From contig CAVVYA010000002.1 of NCBI GenBank assembly GCA_963752345.1, forward strand, positions 558,001 through 622,000: a stretch of DNA of 64,000 nt. The letters run 5' to 3'. Each line of letters starts with the position of its first letter. Position 1 is the first letter of the stretch. The position numbers were made by a program, and so were the translations under genes. The notes under the pieces were generated by a model. That model made no database searches. It saw nothing but the letters and a program-made list of their open reading frames with translations, and was not told the origin of the DNA. Shown here one piece after another: positions 26,287 to 38,628 of the stretch. This stretch comes from CAVVYA01 sp963752345. GTDB taxonomy: Bacteria > Pseudomonadota > Alphaproteobacteria > SMXQ01.

Positions 26287-27831
26287 ATGAAGGGGATCGT
26301 CGGCAACGAACTGCTGACCGTCGCCGAGATGGCGCGCGCCGATGCGCTTGCCGTGGCCTCCGGGGTGCCCGCCGAGCGCCTCATGGAGGCGGCCGGCCGG
26401 GCGGTCGCCGACGCCACCACCGCGCGTTGGTCGCCGCGCCGCGCGGTCGTGCTGGCCGGACCCGGCAACAATGGCGGCGACGGCTTCGTCGCGGCGCGCT
26501 ACCTGGCCGAGGCAGGGTGGTCTGTCCGTGTCGCGCTGCTCGGCAGCATCTCCGCTCTCAAGGGCGAGGCGGCGCTCAACGCCCAGCGCTGGACTGGCGA
26601 GCTGGTCCATTTGAGCGTCGGCGCGGTGGAGGACTGCGATCTGGTGGTCGATGCGCTGTTCGGCGCCGGTCTGGCGCGGCCGCTCGATGGCCTTGCCCGG
26701 GAGGTCGCCGCGGCGGTCTCCGTACGGGATTTGCCGTGCGTCGCGGTGGATATTCCGAGCGGCGTCTATGGTGACAGCGGCGCCGTCATGGGCGACGGCG
26801 ATGGCGGCATCGCCATCCGCGCCGATGTCACGGTCACCTTCTTCCGCAAGAAGCCCGGGCATCTGCTTCTGCCGGGCCGCGAATTGTGCGGCGAAGTGGT
26901 GGTGGCCGACATCGGTATTCCACCCGAGGTGCTCGGGCGCATCCGGCCGGCGGCGTGGGAGAATTCTCCGGCCCTGTGGCTCGACCGATTTCCCTGGCCG
27001 GGTCCGAGCGATCACAAATATACCCGTGGTCACTTGGTGATATGCGGCGGAGCTCTCATGACAGGTGCGGCGCGGCTGACGGCGCGGGCCGGGCAGCGCG
27101 CCGGGGCGGGCATGGTCTCCATCGCGGCGCCGCCGCCGGCTGTCCCGGTCTACGCATCGTCGCTCCTCTCGGTGCTGGTGCGGCCCATCGAGGATTTGGC
27201 CGAATTCAATGTCTTGGTCGGCGACCCTCGTGTCATATCTGTAGTCGTGGGTCCGGGCAGCGGCGTCACATCGTCAACCCATGCCTACGGCAAAGCGGTT
27301 CTGGAAGCGGGCAAAGCCTGCGTGTTCGACGCCGATGCGTTGACAGTCTTTTCCGAGCCGCCTCAGGGACCTAAGGAGCTATTTGAAAGTATTGCCGCAA
27401 GCAAGGGTTCCTGTGTGCTCACGCCACACGAGGGTGAATTCGCCCGCATGTTCGGCCGCTGCGGCCTGACGGTGGGCAGCAAGCTCGCGCGCGCCCGCGA
27501 AGCGGCGCGCCTGAGCGGTGCCACGGTGCTGCTCAAGGGATACGACACGGTGATCGCCGCGCCGGACGGCCGAGCCGTGATCAACAGCAACGCGCCGGCC
27601 GATCTGGCGACCGCGGGCGCCGGCGACGTGCTGGCGGGATTGATCGGCGGCCTGCTCGCGCCGCGCATGGCGCCGTTCGAAGCGGCCTGTGCCGCTGCCT
27701 GGCTGCAAGGCGATGCGGCCCGCGCGTACGGACCGGGCCTGATCGCCGACGATCTGCTTGACCAACTGCCTGCCACGCTCAAGGCGCTCGCGGATTTGCG
27801 TCGTCCGCGGACGCGCGATGGCGATCGCTAA
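26287..27831 (+). CDS. nnrD: bifunctional NAD(P)H-hydrate epimerase / ADP-dependent NAD(P)H-hydrate dehydratase
   Basis: Intact 514-residue fusion. The N-terminal YjeF_N domain (about 1-215) has VVLAGPGNNGGDGFVAARYL and VDALFGAGLARPL (epimerase). The C-terminal ribokinase-like domain has VICGGALMTGAARLTARAG, SVVVGPGSGV, LTPHEGEFARMFG and GAGDVLAGLIGGLL (ADP-dependent dehydratase). Repairs damaged NAD(P)HX. Also named nnr or yjeF. Preceded by AGGATG-overlapping Shine-Dalgarno bases. It is the upstream neighbour of a small hypothetical gene and stands alone as a transcription unit. Confidence 0.95.
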   Translation: MKGIVGNELLTVAEMARADALAVASGVPAERLMEAAGRAVADATTARWSPRRAVVLAGPGNNGGDGFVAARYLAEAGWSVRVALLGSISALKGEAALNAQRWTGELVHLSVGAVEDCDLVVDALFGAGLARPLDGLAREVAAAVSVRDLPCVAVDIPSGVYGDSGAVMGDGDGGIAIRADVTVTFFRKKPGHLLLPGRELCGEVVVADIGIPPEVLGRIRPAAWENSPALWLDRFPWPGPSDHKYTRGHLVICGGALMTGAARLTARAGQRAGAGMVSIAAPPPAVPVYASSLLSVLVRPIEDLAEFNVLVGDPRVISVVVGPGSGVTSSTHAYGKAVLEAGKACVFDADALTVFSEPPQGPKELFESIAASKGSCVLTPHEGEFARMFGRCGLTVGSKLARAREAARLSGATVLLKGYDTVIAAPDGRAVINSNAPADLATAGAGDVLAGLIGGLLAPRMAPFEAACAAAWLQGDAARAYGPGLIADDLLDQLPATLKALADLRRPRTRDGDR

Positions 27832-27983
27832 AATTTGCCGCGAATCCTTTTGAACCGGCCTGAGCGATAGGCTAGAACTTCTTGTATTCCGGCCTCTTTC
27901 CAGTCGTCCCCCCTTAACGCCTCTTTAAATTTTTCCCGGCACAGTACCAGTTAGGTCAAAGCCTTCCAGGGAGCTGACGTGTC

Positions 27984-28247
27984 ATGTTGGCAAAATTGTT
28001 CAAACGGGACGACGAGCCGGCAATCGAGAAGGGCTGCATCTATCGTCGGGTGCGCGCCGATCGCACTGTCGAAACAGCCAAGGTCCTCGGTCTTCATCGC
28101 GACTCGTTCGGCATTCCTCACGTGCGCTTTCAAGTGATGTTCGGGCGCGTCGATGGCATTCCTCATCGCGATGGTCCACGCATGCTGTCGGTCACCTCGT
28201 TCATGCAGCAATATCGCGAGCGCGTGGTGCGGGCCTCCGGCCTCTAG
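27984..28247 (+). CDS. conserved hypothetical protein, 87 residues
   Basis: Start ATG 27984 after GGAG. MLAKLFKRDDEPAIEKGCIY, then RADRTVETAKVLGLHRDSFG and IPHVRFQVMFGR: a small basic beta-rich protein without signal peptide or membrane segment. I recall similar 80-90 residue proteins in Rhodospirillales but no assigned function. The stretch KGCIYRR..R..TVETAKVL.L..D..GIPHVRF resembles an SH3-like barrel, which is a guess. It is not obviously linked to its neighbours. Confidence 0.6.
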   Translation: MLAKLFKRDDEPAIEKGCIYRRVRADRTVETAKVLGLHRDSFGIPHVRFQVMFGRVDGIPHRDGPRMLSVTSFMQQYRERVVRASGL

Positions 28248-28337
28248 CACGACCAGGGAGCAGGACAAGCGGCGCGCAGCTGCCGCCGCGGTCTGTCCAG
28301 TTCTGCCGTCCCGCTTGCCCAAAGCGCCTCGCCCGCT

Positions 28338-28412
28338 TCGCTCGGTGCTTCCCTCCCGCTGCGCTTAGGACTTTCCTCCCGCCTCGCTCAGTGCTTCCCT
28401 CCCGCTGCGCTT
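28338..28412 (+). repeat. short direct repeat, 29 bp with one mismatch, 46 bp apart
   Basis: The unit starting TCGCTCGGTGCTTCCCTCCC at 28338 recurs at 28384 with a single G to A change. A third weaker relative (CGCCTCGCCCGCTTCGCT) lies just before. This is a low-complexity, non-coding stretch of about 290 bases between the hypothetical gene and tRNA-Leu. Confidence 0.6.
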
Positions 28413-28540
28413 GGGGAATCGCCGCGTGGCTTTCTCCTGTTTCCCAACTCTGTTCCTAGTGTTATAGAGAGCGCCTTTCGGGCACGGCATCCTCGCGGCT
28501 TGCTGTTCGCCCCGGGTCGGCGCTGGAGGCTTTGCCGGAC

Positions 28541-28624
<84 letters not shown>

Positions 28625-28682
28625 CGATGGAGCCAGGCACGCGGCCGGTTTTCAATAGATTCAGAAAAATCAGGACACATCC

Positions 28683-30203
28683 ATGCAGGTTGTCGAGACG
28701 GCGAGCGAAGGTCTGAAGCGGGAATTCACCATCCGGATTCCGGCGAGCGATATTGAATCGAAGCTCACCAGCCGGTTGCAAGAACTCAGCACGAAGATCC
28801 ACAAGCCGGGCTTCCGACCGGGCAAGGTCCCGATGCCGCTGCTCAAGAAGCAGTACGGCCCCTCCCTGATGGGTGAAATCCTCGAGCAGGCGGTGGCCGA
28901 CGGCACCCGCCAAGCGCTGACCGAGAAGGGCTACCGCCCGGCCGTGCAGCCCAAGATCGAAATCAAGTCCTTCGAGGAAGGCGGCGACCTGGAATACGCG
29001 CTGGCCGTCGAACTGATGCCCGAGATCAAACAGCCGGCCTTCAGCGACATCGCCGTCGAGAAGATGACGGTCGCGATCGACGAGACCCAGGTCGAGGAAA
29101 CCTTGAAGCGCCTGGCCGATGAGCAGCGCGTCTACGACAAGGCGCCGGACGGCGCCGTGGCCACCGAGCAGGACGCCCTGCTGGTCGATTTCACCGGCCG
29201 TGTCGGCGGCGAGGCCTTCGATGGCGGCTCGGCCAAGGATTTCCAGATCGAACTCGATTCGACCAGCTTCATCCCGGGCTTCATCGAACAGCTGCGCGGC
29301 GCCAAGGCGGGCGACAAGCCGACCGTGAAGGTGCGGTTTCCCGACGAATACGGCAACAAGTCGCTCGCCGGCAAGGACGCGGAATTCGAAGTCGAGGTCA
29401 AGGAGGTGCGCAACCGCGCCGCCATTTCCCTGGACGACGAACTGGCCAAGCGCATGGGCCTCGAGAGCCTCGATGCGATGCGCAAGGCGATCCGCGAGCG
29501 CATGGAGCAGGAATACGCCTCGGTCACCCGCATGCGCGTGAAGCGCAACCTGCTCGATGAACTGGCCAAGCGCTGCGACTTCGAGCTGCCGAACGGCATG
29601 GTCGACGGCGAGTTCGAGGCCATCTGGAAACAGGTGTCGGGCCAGGGCCAGCAGGAGCATGACCACGACCATGACCATGACCATGATCACGACCACGCCG
29701 GTCACGATCACGCCGCCGGCGAAGTCTGCAATGACCCGAGCCACGATCATGGCCACGAAGGCCACGATCATGCCGCCGAGGAGAAGCTCGGCGGCGAACT
29801 GGCCGGCAAGAGCCCCGAAGAGATCGAGAAGCTGCGCGGCGAATACCGCGAGATCGCCGAGCGTCGCGTGAAGCTCGGCCTGCTCCTGTCGGAGGTCGGC
29901 CGGGTCAACAATATCGAGGTCAGCCGCGACGACCTGAACCGCGCCATTCTCAACGAGGCGCGCCGCTTCCCGGGTCAGGAGCGCACGGTTTACGACTATT
30001 ACCAGAAGAACGAACAGGCCCTGCAGCAGCTGCGCGCGCCGATCTACGAGGACAAGGTGGTCGACTACATCCTCGAACTGGCCAAGGTGAACGAGCGCAA
30101 GGTCAGCGCCGAGGAACTGTTGCGCGACCCGGACGAGGAGGCGACGGAAGCCGCCGCCGGCGACTCCGACGATAAATCGAAGAAAACCAAAAAGAAGAAG
30201 TAG
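28683..30203 (+). CDS. tig: trigger factor with histidine-rich insertion
   Basis: Ribosome-bound chaperone and peptidyl-prolyl isomerase. Intact 506 residues, about 60 longer than usual. Order: ribosome-binding domain with the GFRPGKVP signature (about 43-50), FKBP-like PPIase domain (about 155-240; LVDFTGRVGGEAFDGG), and the helical C-terminal arm domain. The extra length is mostly an insertion at about residues 324-367 inside the arm domain: repeated His-Asp pairs, then HAGHDHAAG, one Cys (EVCNDP) and more His-rich repeats. It could bind Ni, Zn or Cu, as the tail of SlyD does. The tail ends in a lysine-rich KSKKTKKKK. Upstream of clpP and clpX in the usual order. Confidence 0.96.
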   Translation: MQVVETASEGLKREFTIRIPASDIESKLTSRLQELSTKIHKPGFRPGKVPMPLLKKQYGPSLMGEILEQAVADGTRQALTEKGYRPAVQPKIEIKSFEEGGDLEYALAVELMPEIKQPAFSDIAVEKMTVAIDETQVEETLKRLADEQRVYDKAPDGAVATEQDALLVDFTGRVGGEAFDGGSAKDFQIELDSTSFIPGFIEQLRGAKAGDKPTVKVRFPDEYGNKSLAGKDAEFEVEVKEVRNRAAISLDDELAKRMGLESLDAMRKAIRERMEQEYASVTRMRVKRNLLDELAKRCDFELPNGMVDGEFEAIWKQVSGQGQQEHDHDHDHDHDHDHAGHDHAAGEVCNDPSHDHGHEGHDHAAEEKLGGELAGKSPEEIEKLRGEYREIAERRVKLGLLLSEVGRVNNIEVSRDDLNRAILNEARRFPGQERTVYDYYQKNEQALQQLRAPIYEDKVVDYILELAKVNERKVSAEELLRDPDEEATEAAAGDSDDKSKKTKKKK

Positions 30204-30268
30204 AGTAGGCCGGCTCGAGTACCCAACTGAGCGGCATTGGCTTAACGGTGTGAAATAAGGCGGATAGA

Positions 30269-30904
30269 ATGGCGGACCCGGTCGAGACCTACATGAACTA
30301 CCTGGTGCCGATGGTGGTCGAGCAGACCAACCGCGGCGAGCGGTCCTATGACATCTATTCCCGTCTGCTCAAGGAGCGCATCATTTTCATGGTCGGCCCG
30401 GTCAACGATGGGGTCGCCAGCCTGATCTCGGCCCAGCTCCTCTATCTCGAGGCGGAGAACCCGAACAAGGATATTGCGTTCTATATCAACTCGCCGGGCG
30501 GCGTCGTGACATCGGGTCTGGCGATCTACGACACCATGCAATACATCCGTCCGCCGGTCGCGACCATGTGCATCGGCCAGGCCGCTTCCATGGGCTCGCT
30601 GCTGCTGACGGCCGGCGCCGAAGGCAAACGCTTCGCGCTGCCCAATGCCCGCATCATGATCCATCAGCCGTCGGGCGGCGTCCAAGGCCAGGCGGCGGAC
30701 ATCGAGATCCAGGCGCGTGAGATCCTGGCGCTGCGTGCCCGGCTCAACGGAATCTACGCCAGGCACACCAAGCAGTCGCTCGATGTGCTCGAAAAGGCGA
30801 TGGACCGCGATAAATTCCTGACCGCGGACGAAGCGAAGGAATTCGGCCTGATCGACGAGGTTATCGCCAAGCGCCCGGCTCTGGAAAAGACCGACAAGGC
30901 CTGA
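30269..30904 (+). CDS. clpP: ATP-dependent Clp protease proteolytic subunit
   Basis: Intact 211 residues, the standard size. Catalytic triad Ser107 (QAASMGS), His132 (MIHQPSGG) and Asp181 (MDRDKF) are in place; the head begins YLVPMVVEQTNRGERSYDIY, the usual processed N terminus. Forms a tetradecameric chamber that works with ClpX (next gene) and usually ClpA. Lies 65 bases after tig. Confidence 0.97.
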   Translation: MADPVETYMNYLVPMVVEQTNRGERSYDIYSRLLKERIIFMVGPVNDGVASLISAQLLYLEAENPNKDIAFYINSPGGVVTSGLAIYDTMQYIRPPVATMCIGQAASMGSLLLTAGAEGKRFALPNARIMIHQPSGGVQGQAADIEIQAREILALRARLNGIYARHTKQSLDVLEKAMDRDKFLTADEAKEFGLIDEVIAKRPALEKTDKA

Positions 30905-31234
30905 GGACCGGCCTTTTGTGCCAGGGCAGGGAGCGTTAACCTTTCCTTGAGCCGCCTCTCCGCATACTGCACGGCAGGTGATCGGCTGCGGCGGTTCGTG
31001 CCGCTGAGGATGGCAAAGTGGGAGACGCCACCTATATATAGGCCTCCAAGGTGGGACACCCGCCAATTACGTCCGAGGGTCTGCCGAGTATGTGGGAAGC
31101 AAGCAACAGCTTCGGCTTTCTTCCAGCCCCCGGTCAGCAACGGGACTGCGACATACTATATTTAGTTGTTGTCCGCGATTCTGATCGCTAACATAAAGAG
31201 TTGAGGCCGAGTATCGGCCGACGACGGAGTGACC
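30905..31234 (+). other. clpP-clpX spacer
   Basis: 330 bases without a credible gene. It holds a short imperfect inverted repeat (CCACCTATA ... CCAAGGTGG near 31027-31053) and an AT-rich CATACTATATTTAG segment near 31150 that could contain the -10 box of a clpX promoter. A clean -35/-10 pair is not evident. Confidence 0.4.
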
Positions 31235-32500
<1,266 letters not shown>

Positions 32501-32680
32501 CGCCCCGGCGACACGTCCGCTCGTCTGAGCCGGGTATGGGGACCTGGGCATGACCATGCTCCCCTTGAACCACCTGTTTACCTTCGCCACATATTGTCGA
32601 ACCGGGCGGTCGTCCGGGATTGAATTCCCACGACACCTCCCCTTTAACGTGTGCCGCACCGCGGTGACTGAAGGACAAGC

Positions 32681-35090
<2,410 letters not shown>

Positions 35091-35121
35091 ATTCGCTGAA
35101 AAAATCCAACGGACTTTCTCA

Positions 35122-35147
35122 TCGGCGGCTCCTTCGGGAGCCGCCGA
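35122..35147 (+). terminator. terminator hairpin after lon
   Basis: Perfect 11-bp stem TCGGCGGCTCC / GGAGCCGCCGA around TTCG, 31 bases after the lon stop. The following tract AATTATCT is only weakly T-rich, so termination may be partial. Confidence 0.7.
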
Positions 35148-35301
35148 AATTATCTAGAAAGCCAGCAATTCCGCGGGAAGAAAGCTGGGGAAAAGCTCGC
35201 TTCTTGGATTGACGCCGCAGATTTGCGCGGCTTAGACTTTGCCGCGTGGATCGGACCTCGGCGCTTCTGATCCGATTTCCATTCTCCAAGGGGGTAGACA
35301 A

Positions 35302-35574
35302 GTGAATAAGAACGATCTCGTGGCTGCGGTTGCAACCGGCACGGGCCTCTCCAAAGCCGACGCGACGAAAGCGGTCGATGAAGTGTTCGACCAGATCACC
35401 GTCGCGCTCAAGAAGGGAGACGATGTCCGTCTGGTCGGCTTCGGCACCTTCGCCGTGACCAGTCGCGCGGCGACCCAGGGCCGCAATCCGCGCACCGGCG
35501 AGAAGATCGAAATTCCCGCCTCCAAGCGTCCCAAGTTCAGCGCGGGCAAGGGTTTGAAGGACGCGGTCAACTAG
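35302..35574 (+). CDS. hup: DNA-binding protein HU
   Basis: Intact 90 residues. The start is GTG 35302, with AAGGGGG eight bases upstream, giving the canonical HU N terminus (M)NKNDLVAAVATGTGLSKADA. Beta-arm sequence GRNPRTGEKIEIPASKRPKF carries the intercalating Pro motif. Architectural nucleoid protein. Monocistronic between the lon terminator and its own strong terminator. Confidence 0.96.
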   Translation: MNKNDLVAAVATGTGLSKADATKAVDEVFDQITVALKKGDDVRLVGFGTFAVTSRAATQGRNPRTGEKIEIPASKRPKFSAGKGLKDAVN

Positions 35575-35592
35575 AGCGATCGAATTTCAACG

Positions 35593-35623
35593 AAAACCGG
35601 CTGCCGGCGCAGCCGGTTTTTTT
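35593..35623 (+). terminator. strong rho-independent terminator of hup
   Basis: Perfect 12-bp stem AAAACCGGCTGC / GCAGCCGGTTTT with loop CGGC, running into seven T residues. Begins 18 bases past the hup stop. Confidence 0.95.
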
Positions 35624-35691
35624 ATGCCCGATTCGCGCGCTGGCGGGGCTGGTGGCAGCAGGGTATAACCGCGAGAACACGCGGCTGGTGC

Positions 35692-35767
35692 GGGCGGTTA
35701 GCTCAGCTGGTAGAGCGCCACGTTTACACCGTGGTTGTCGGCGGTTCGATCCCGTCACCGCCCACCA
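35692..35767 (+). tRNA. tRNA-Val (TAC anticodon)
   Basis: Acceptor GGGCGGT/ACCGCCC, D-arm GCTCAGCTGGTAGAGC, anticodon arm CCACG-TTTACAC-CGTGG (anticodon TAC), T-arm with GGTTCGATCCC, discriminator A and encoded CCA. Confidence 0.97.
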
Positions 35768-35833
35768 TCGCACCGGACCCGCGGATAAATCCCCGGCGCC
35801 AGTCGCGCCGGAGAAAAAGCAGGGGGAGGGCGC

Positions 35834-36559
35834 ATGGCCTATACCAGTTGGCGCGGCACCGTCGGCGCGATCAAACCCACCATGCGGCCGGGCGGGCTCG
35901 AAGAGCTGATCCGCATGCTGCCGGAGGGCATCGGATTCCTGCCGCTGTTTCTCGACATCCGCCGCGGCACCCGCGAGGAATTCAAGGAAGTGATGACCGC
36001 CTATGAGGCGGGCGTCGCCCGCCTCGCCGAGGCCAAGGTCGATCTGATTCATCCGGAAGGCGCGCCGCCGTTCATGGTGCGCGGCTACAAGGGCGAGCGG
36101 AAGATTCTCGACCGCTGGGAGAAGAAATACAAAATCCCGATTTTCACGTCGGGCACCAACCACGTCGCGGCGCTCAAGGCGCTCGGCATCAAGACGTTCG
36201 TCGGCGCGACCTATTTCACCGGCGACATCAACAAGACCTTCGCCGCTTATTTCCGCGAGGCCGGCTTCAACGTGCTGGCGATGGACGGTATCTCGGTGCC
36301 GTTCGAGGAAGTCGGCAGGCTGTCGGCCCAGGAGGTCTACGCTCATATCAAGAAGACCTTCCTCAAGCACCGCAAGGCTGAGGCGATCTACATGCTGGGC
36401 ACCGGCTGGCGCGTGCTCGATGTCATCGATCTGCTCGAGCAGGATCTCGGGGTTCCCGTCATTCATCCGGTGCCGGCGCGCTGCTGGGAGATCCAGAAGC
36501 GCCTGCATGTGCGCGAACCGGTGCGTGGCCATGGCCGGTTGGTCAGGGACCTGCCGTAA
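35834..36559 (+). CDS. Asp/Glu racemase-like (arylmalonate decarboxylase/maleate isomerase superfamily) protein
   Basis: Intact 241 residues. The layout of two alternating alpha-beta halves, with LIHPEGAPPFMVRGYKGE, FTSGTNHVAALKALG, KTFVGATYF and IYMLGTGWRVLDVIDLLEQD, is that of the Asp/Glu/hydantoin racemase and arylmalonate decarboxylase family. Active members usually have one or two catalytic cysteines. I find Cys only in VPARCWEIQKRL in the second half; the first-half position appears to be Gly or Ser (EGAPPF), as in decarboxylase-type members. It stands between tRNA-Val and tRNA-Asp in an otherwise housekeeping region, and may be an insertion of accessory DNA. Substrate unknown. Confidence 0.7.
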   Translation: MAYTSWRGTVGAIKPTMRPGGLEELIRMLPEGIGFLPLFLDIRRGTREEFKEVMTAYEAGVARLAEAKVDLIHPEGAPPFMVRGYKGERKILDRWEKKYKIPIFTSGTNHVAALKALGIKTFVGATYFTGDINKTFAAYFREAGFNVLAMDGISVPFEEVGRLSAQEVYAHIKKTFLKHRKAEAIYMLGTGWRVLDVIDLLEQDLGVPVIHPVPARCWEIQKRLHVREPVRGHGRLVRDLP

Positions 36560-36696
36560 GTCCGCCGGCTATGCGAGGGAAAACAACGCGGGGTTCCTTG
36601 ACAGCGGCAGGGGGGTGAAGTAAACCAGCGACCCCGCCGCTGCCCCGCGAGCCGCGCGGCCCGACGAGGGCCAGCCGCTCGGTGCGCCGCTGGAAT

Positions 36697-36773
<77 letters not shown>

Positions 36774-37048
36774 TTTCCCGCCCGTCATGTCCGCGCGACG
36801 CAGCCCGTTCCTCGGCCGATTTATCGCCCTGGCCGATGGCGGTTTATTCCGCCCGACCACTTGAAAATTCGTCAATCTTTGCTTTCTTTTAGGGTGCGGT
36901 GTTTCTATATTCGGCCCCGCTTGAAGACGTCGGGAACCCAGCTTCCCCGCGGCTTCTTGTGCAGCGCGGTACCCGCCAGCGGGCGCCATCCTGCGACGCC
37001 CCATTGGATACCAACGACAGTCACCCTCCGAACCCGAAAGACAGCGGA

Positions 37049-37414
37049 ATGGAAGACCTGCTTCGCGAATATCTTCCGATTCTGATATTCCTGGGCATCG
37101 CCGTCGTCGTTTCCGGCTTGATGCTCGGATTTTCGTATATCGCCGCCCAGCAGCGCCCGGATTCCGACAAGCTGTCGCCCTATGAGTGCGGCTTCGATCC
37201 GTTCGATGACGCCCGCGGCAAGTTCGACGTGCGCTTCTACCTCGTCGCCATCCTGTTCATCATTTTCGATCTCGAAGTGGCCTTCCTGTTCCCCTGGGCG
37301 ATCACGCTCGGCGAGATCGGCCTCTTCGGTTTCTGGTCCATGGTGGTGTTCCTGTCCGTGCTCACGGTCGGGTTCATCTACGAATGGAAAAAGGGAGCAT
37401 TGGAGTGGGAATGA
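37049..37414 (+). CDS. nuoA: NADH-quinone oxidoreductase subunit A
   Basis: 121 residues, starting at ATG 37049 (MEDLLREYLPILIFLGIAVV). Three membrane helices and the conserved loop PYECGFDPFDDARGKFDVRF between helices 1 and 2, whose Cys lies at the quinone channel. First gene of the complex I operon; its TGA overlaps nuoB's ATG. Confidence 0.97.
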   Translation: MEDLLREYLPILIFLGIAVVVSGLMLGFSYIAAQQRPDSDKLSPYECGFDPFDDARGKFDVRFYLVAILFIIFDLEVAFLFPWAITLGEIGLFGFWSMVVFLSVLTVGFIYEWKKGALEWE

Positions 37415-37962
37415 GCACCACCCAGACAGCATCGGTTCTGACGCCCGCGAACCTGACCAATCCGGACCAGGGCACGGTGATGCGGGCGTTGACCGACGAA
37501 GTGCAGAACAAGGGCTTCGTCGTCGCCCAGCTCGACAAGGTGGTGAACTGGGCGCGCACCGGCTCGCTGTGGCCGATGACCTTCGGCCTGGCCTGCTGCG
37601 CCGTCGAGATGATGCAGACCGCCGCGTCGCGCTACGATATCGACCGCTTCGGCATGGTGTTCCGCCCCAGCCCGCGCCAGTCCGACGTGATGATCGTCGC
37701 CGGCACCCTGTGCAACAAGATGGCGCCGGCGCTGCGCCGGGTCTACGACCAGATGGCCGAGCCGCGCTGGGTCGTCTCCATGGGCAGCTGCGCCAACGGC
37801 GGCGGCTACTACCATTATTCCTATTCCGTGGTGCGCGGCTGCGACCGCATCGTGCCGGTCGACGTCTATGTTCCGGGCTGTCCGCCGACCGCCGAGGCGT
37901 TGCTCTACGGGCTGCTGCAGCTGCAGCGCAAGATCCGCCGCACCGGCACCATCGCCCGCTAA
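37411..37962 (+). CDS. nuoB: NADH-quinone oxidoreductase subunit B
   Basis: 183 residues from ATG 37411, overlapping nuoA by four bases (ATGA). Carries the N2 [4Fe-4S] ligands: the tandem cysteines in FGLACCAVEMM, then SMGSCANGGGYYHYS and VPGCPPTAEALLYG. Peripheral-arm subunit that passes electrons to quinone. No frameshift. Confidence 0.97.
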   Translation: MSTTQTASVLTPANLTNPDQGTVMRALTDEVQNKGFVVAQLDKVVNWARTGSLWPMTFGLACCAVEMMQTAASRYDIDRFGMVFRPSPRQSDVMIVAGTLCNKMAPALRRVYDQMAEPRWVVSMGSCANGGGYYHYSYSVVRGCDRIVPVDVYVPGCPPTAEALLYGLLQLQRKIRRTGTIAR

Positions 37963-37993
37963 CCAGGCATCAAAGAGTCGAAGACTCCTGTCC

Positions 37994-38618
37994 ATGAACG
38001 AAGCGCTCAAGGAACTTGCCGAATACATCATGACGGCGCTCACCGGCGATGTGCTGTCCTATGACATCGCCCGTGGCGAGCTGACCCTCAACGTGCGCCG
38101 CGAAGGCATCGTCCGGGTGGTCGACGTTCCTGCGCGACGATACCCACTGCCAGTTCCGCCAGTTGCTCGATGTCGCCGGCGTCGATTACCCGGACCGCGA
38201 GGCGCGCTTCGACGTGGTCTACCACCTGCTGTCGATGAAGCAGAACCAGCGCGTGCGCGTCAAGCTGCCGGCCGCCGAGCACATGCCGGTGCCCTCGGTC
38301 ACCGCGGTCTTCTCCGCCGCCGGCTGGTGGGAGCGCGAGGCCTGGGATCTCTACGGCATCTTCTTCGCCGATCATCCCGACCTGCGCCGCATCCTGACCG
38401 ATTACGGCTTCGAGGGACATCCGCTGCGCAAGGATTTCCCGCTCACCGGCTATGTCGAGCTGCGCTATGACGACGAGCAGAAGCGCGTCGTCTACGAGCC
38501 GGTGAAGCTGACCCAGGAATTCCGCACGTTCGACTTCCTCAGCCCGTGGGAAGGCATCTCGCTGCCCGGCGACGAGAAGGCCGGCGAGCAGCCCGAAGCG
38601 CAACGCAAACCCGCATAG
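37994..38618 (+). CDS. nuoC: NADH-quinone oxidoreductase subunit C (one +1 frameshift)
   Basis: Joined product 207 residues. N-terminal part MNEALKELAEYIMTALTGDV, then, after the shift, FLRDDTHCQFRQLLDVAGVD, the conserved RFDVVYHLLSMKQNQRVRVK and WWEREAWDLYGIFFADHPDL with TDYGFEGHPLRKDFPL. The +1 shift is near 38123 (IVRVV to TFLRDD). Separate from nuoD, as in most alphaproteobacteria. Connects NuoB and NuoD in the peripheral arm. Confidence 0.95.
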
Positions 38619-38628
38619 CCCCGTTCAC

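Noticed and set aside
31027..31053. Inverted repeat CCACCTATA...CCAAGGTGG in the clpP-clpX spacer as a regulator site
   Set aside because: Arms are imperfect and short, and no known heat-shock element (CIRCE or ROSE) matches.
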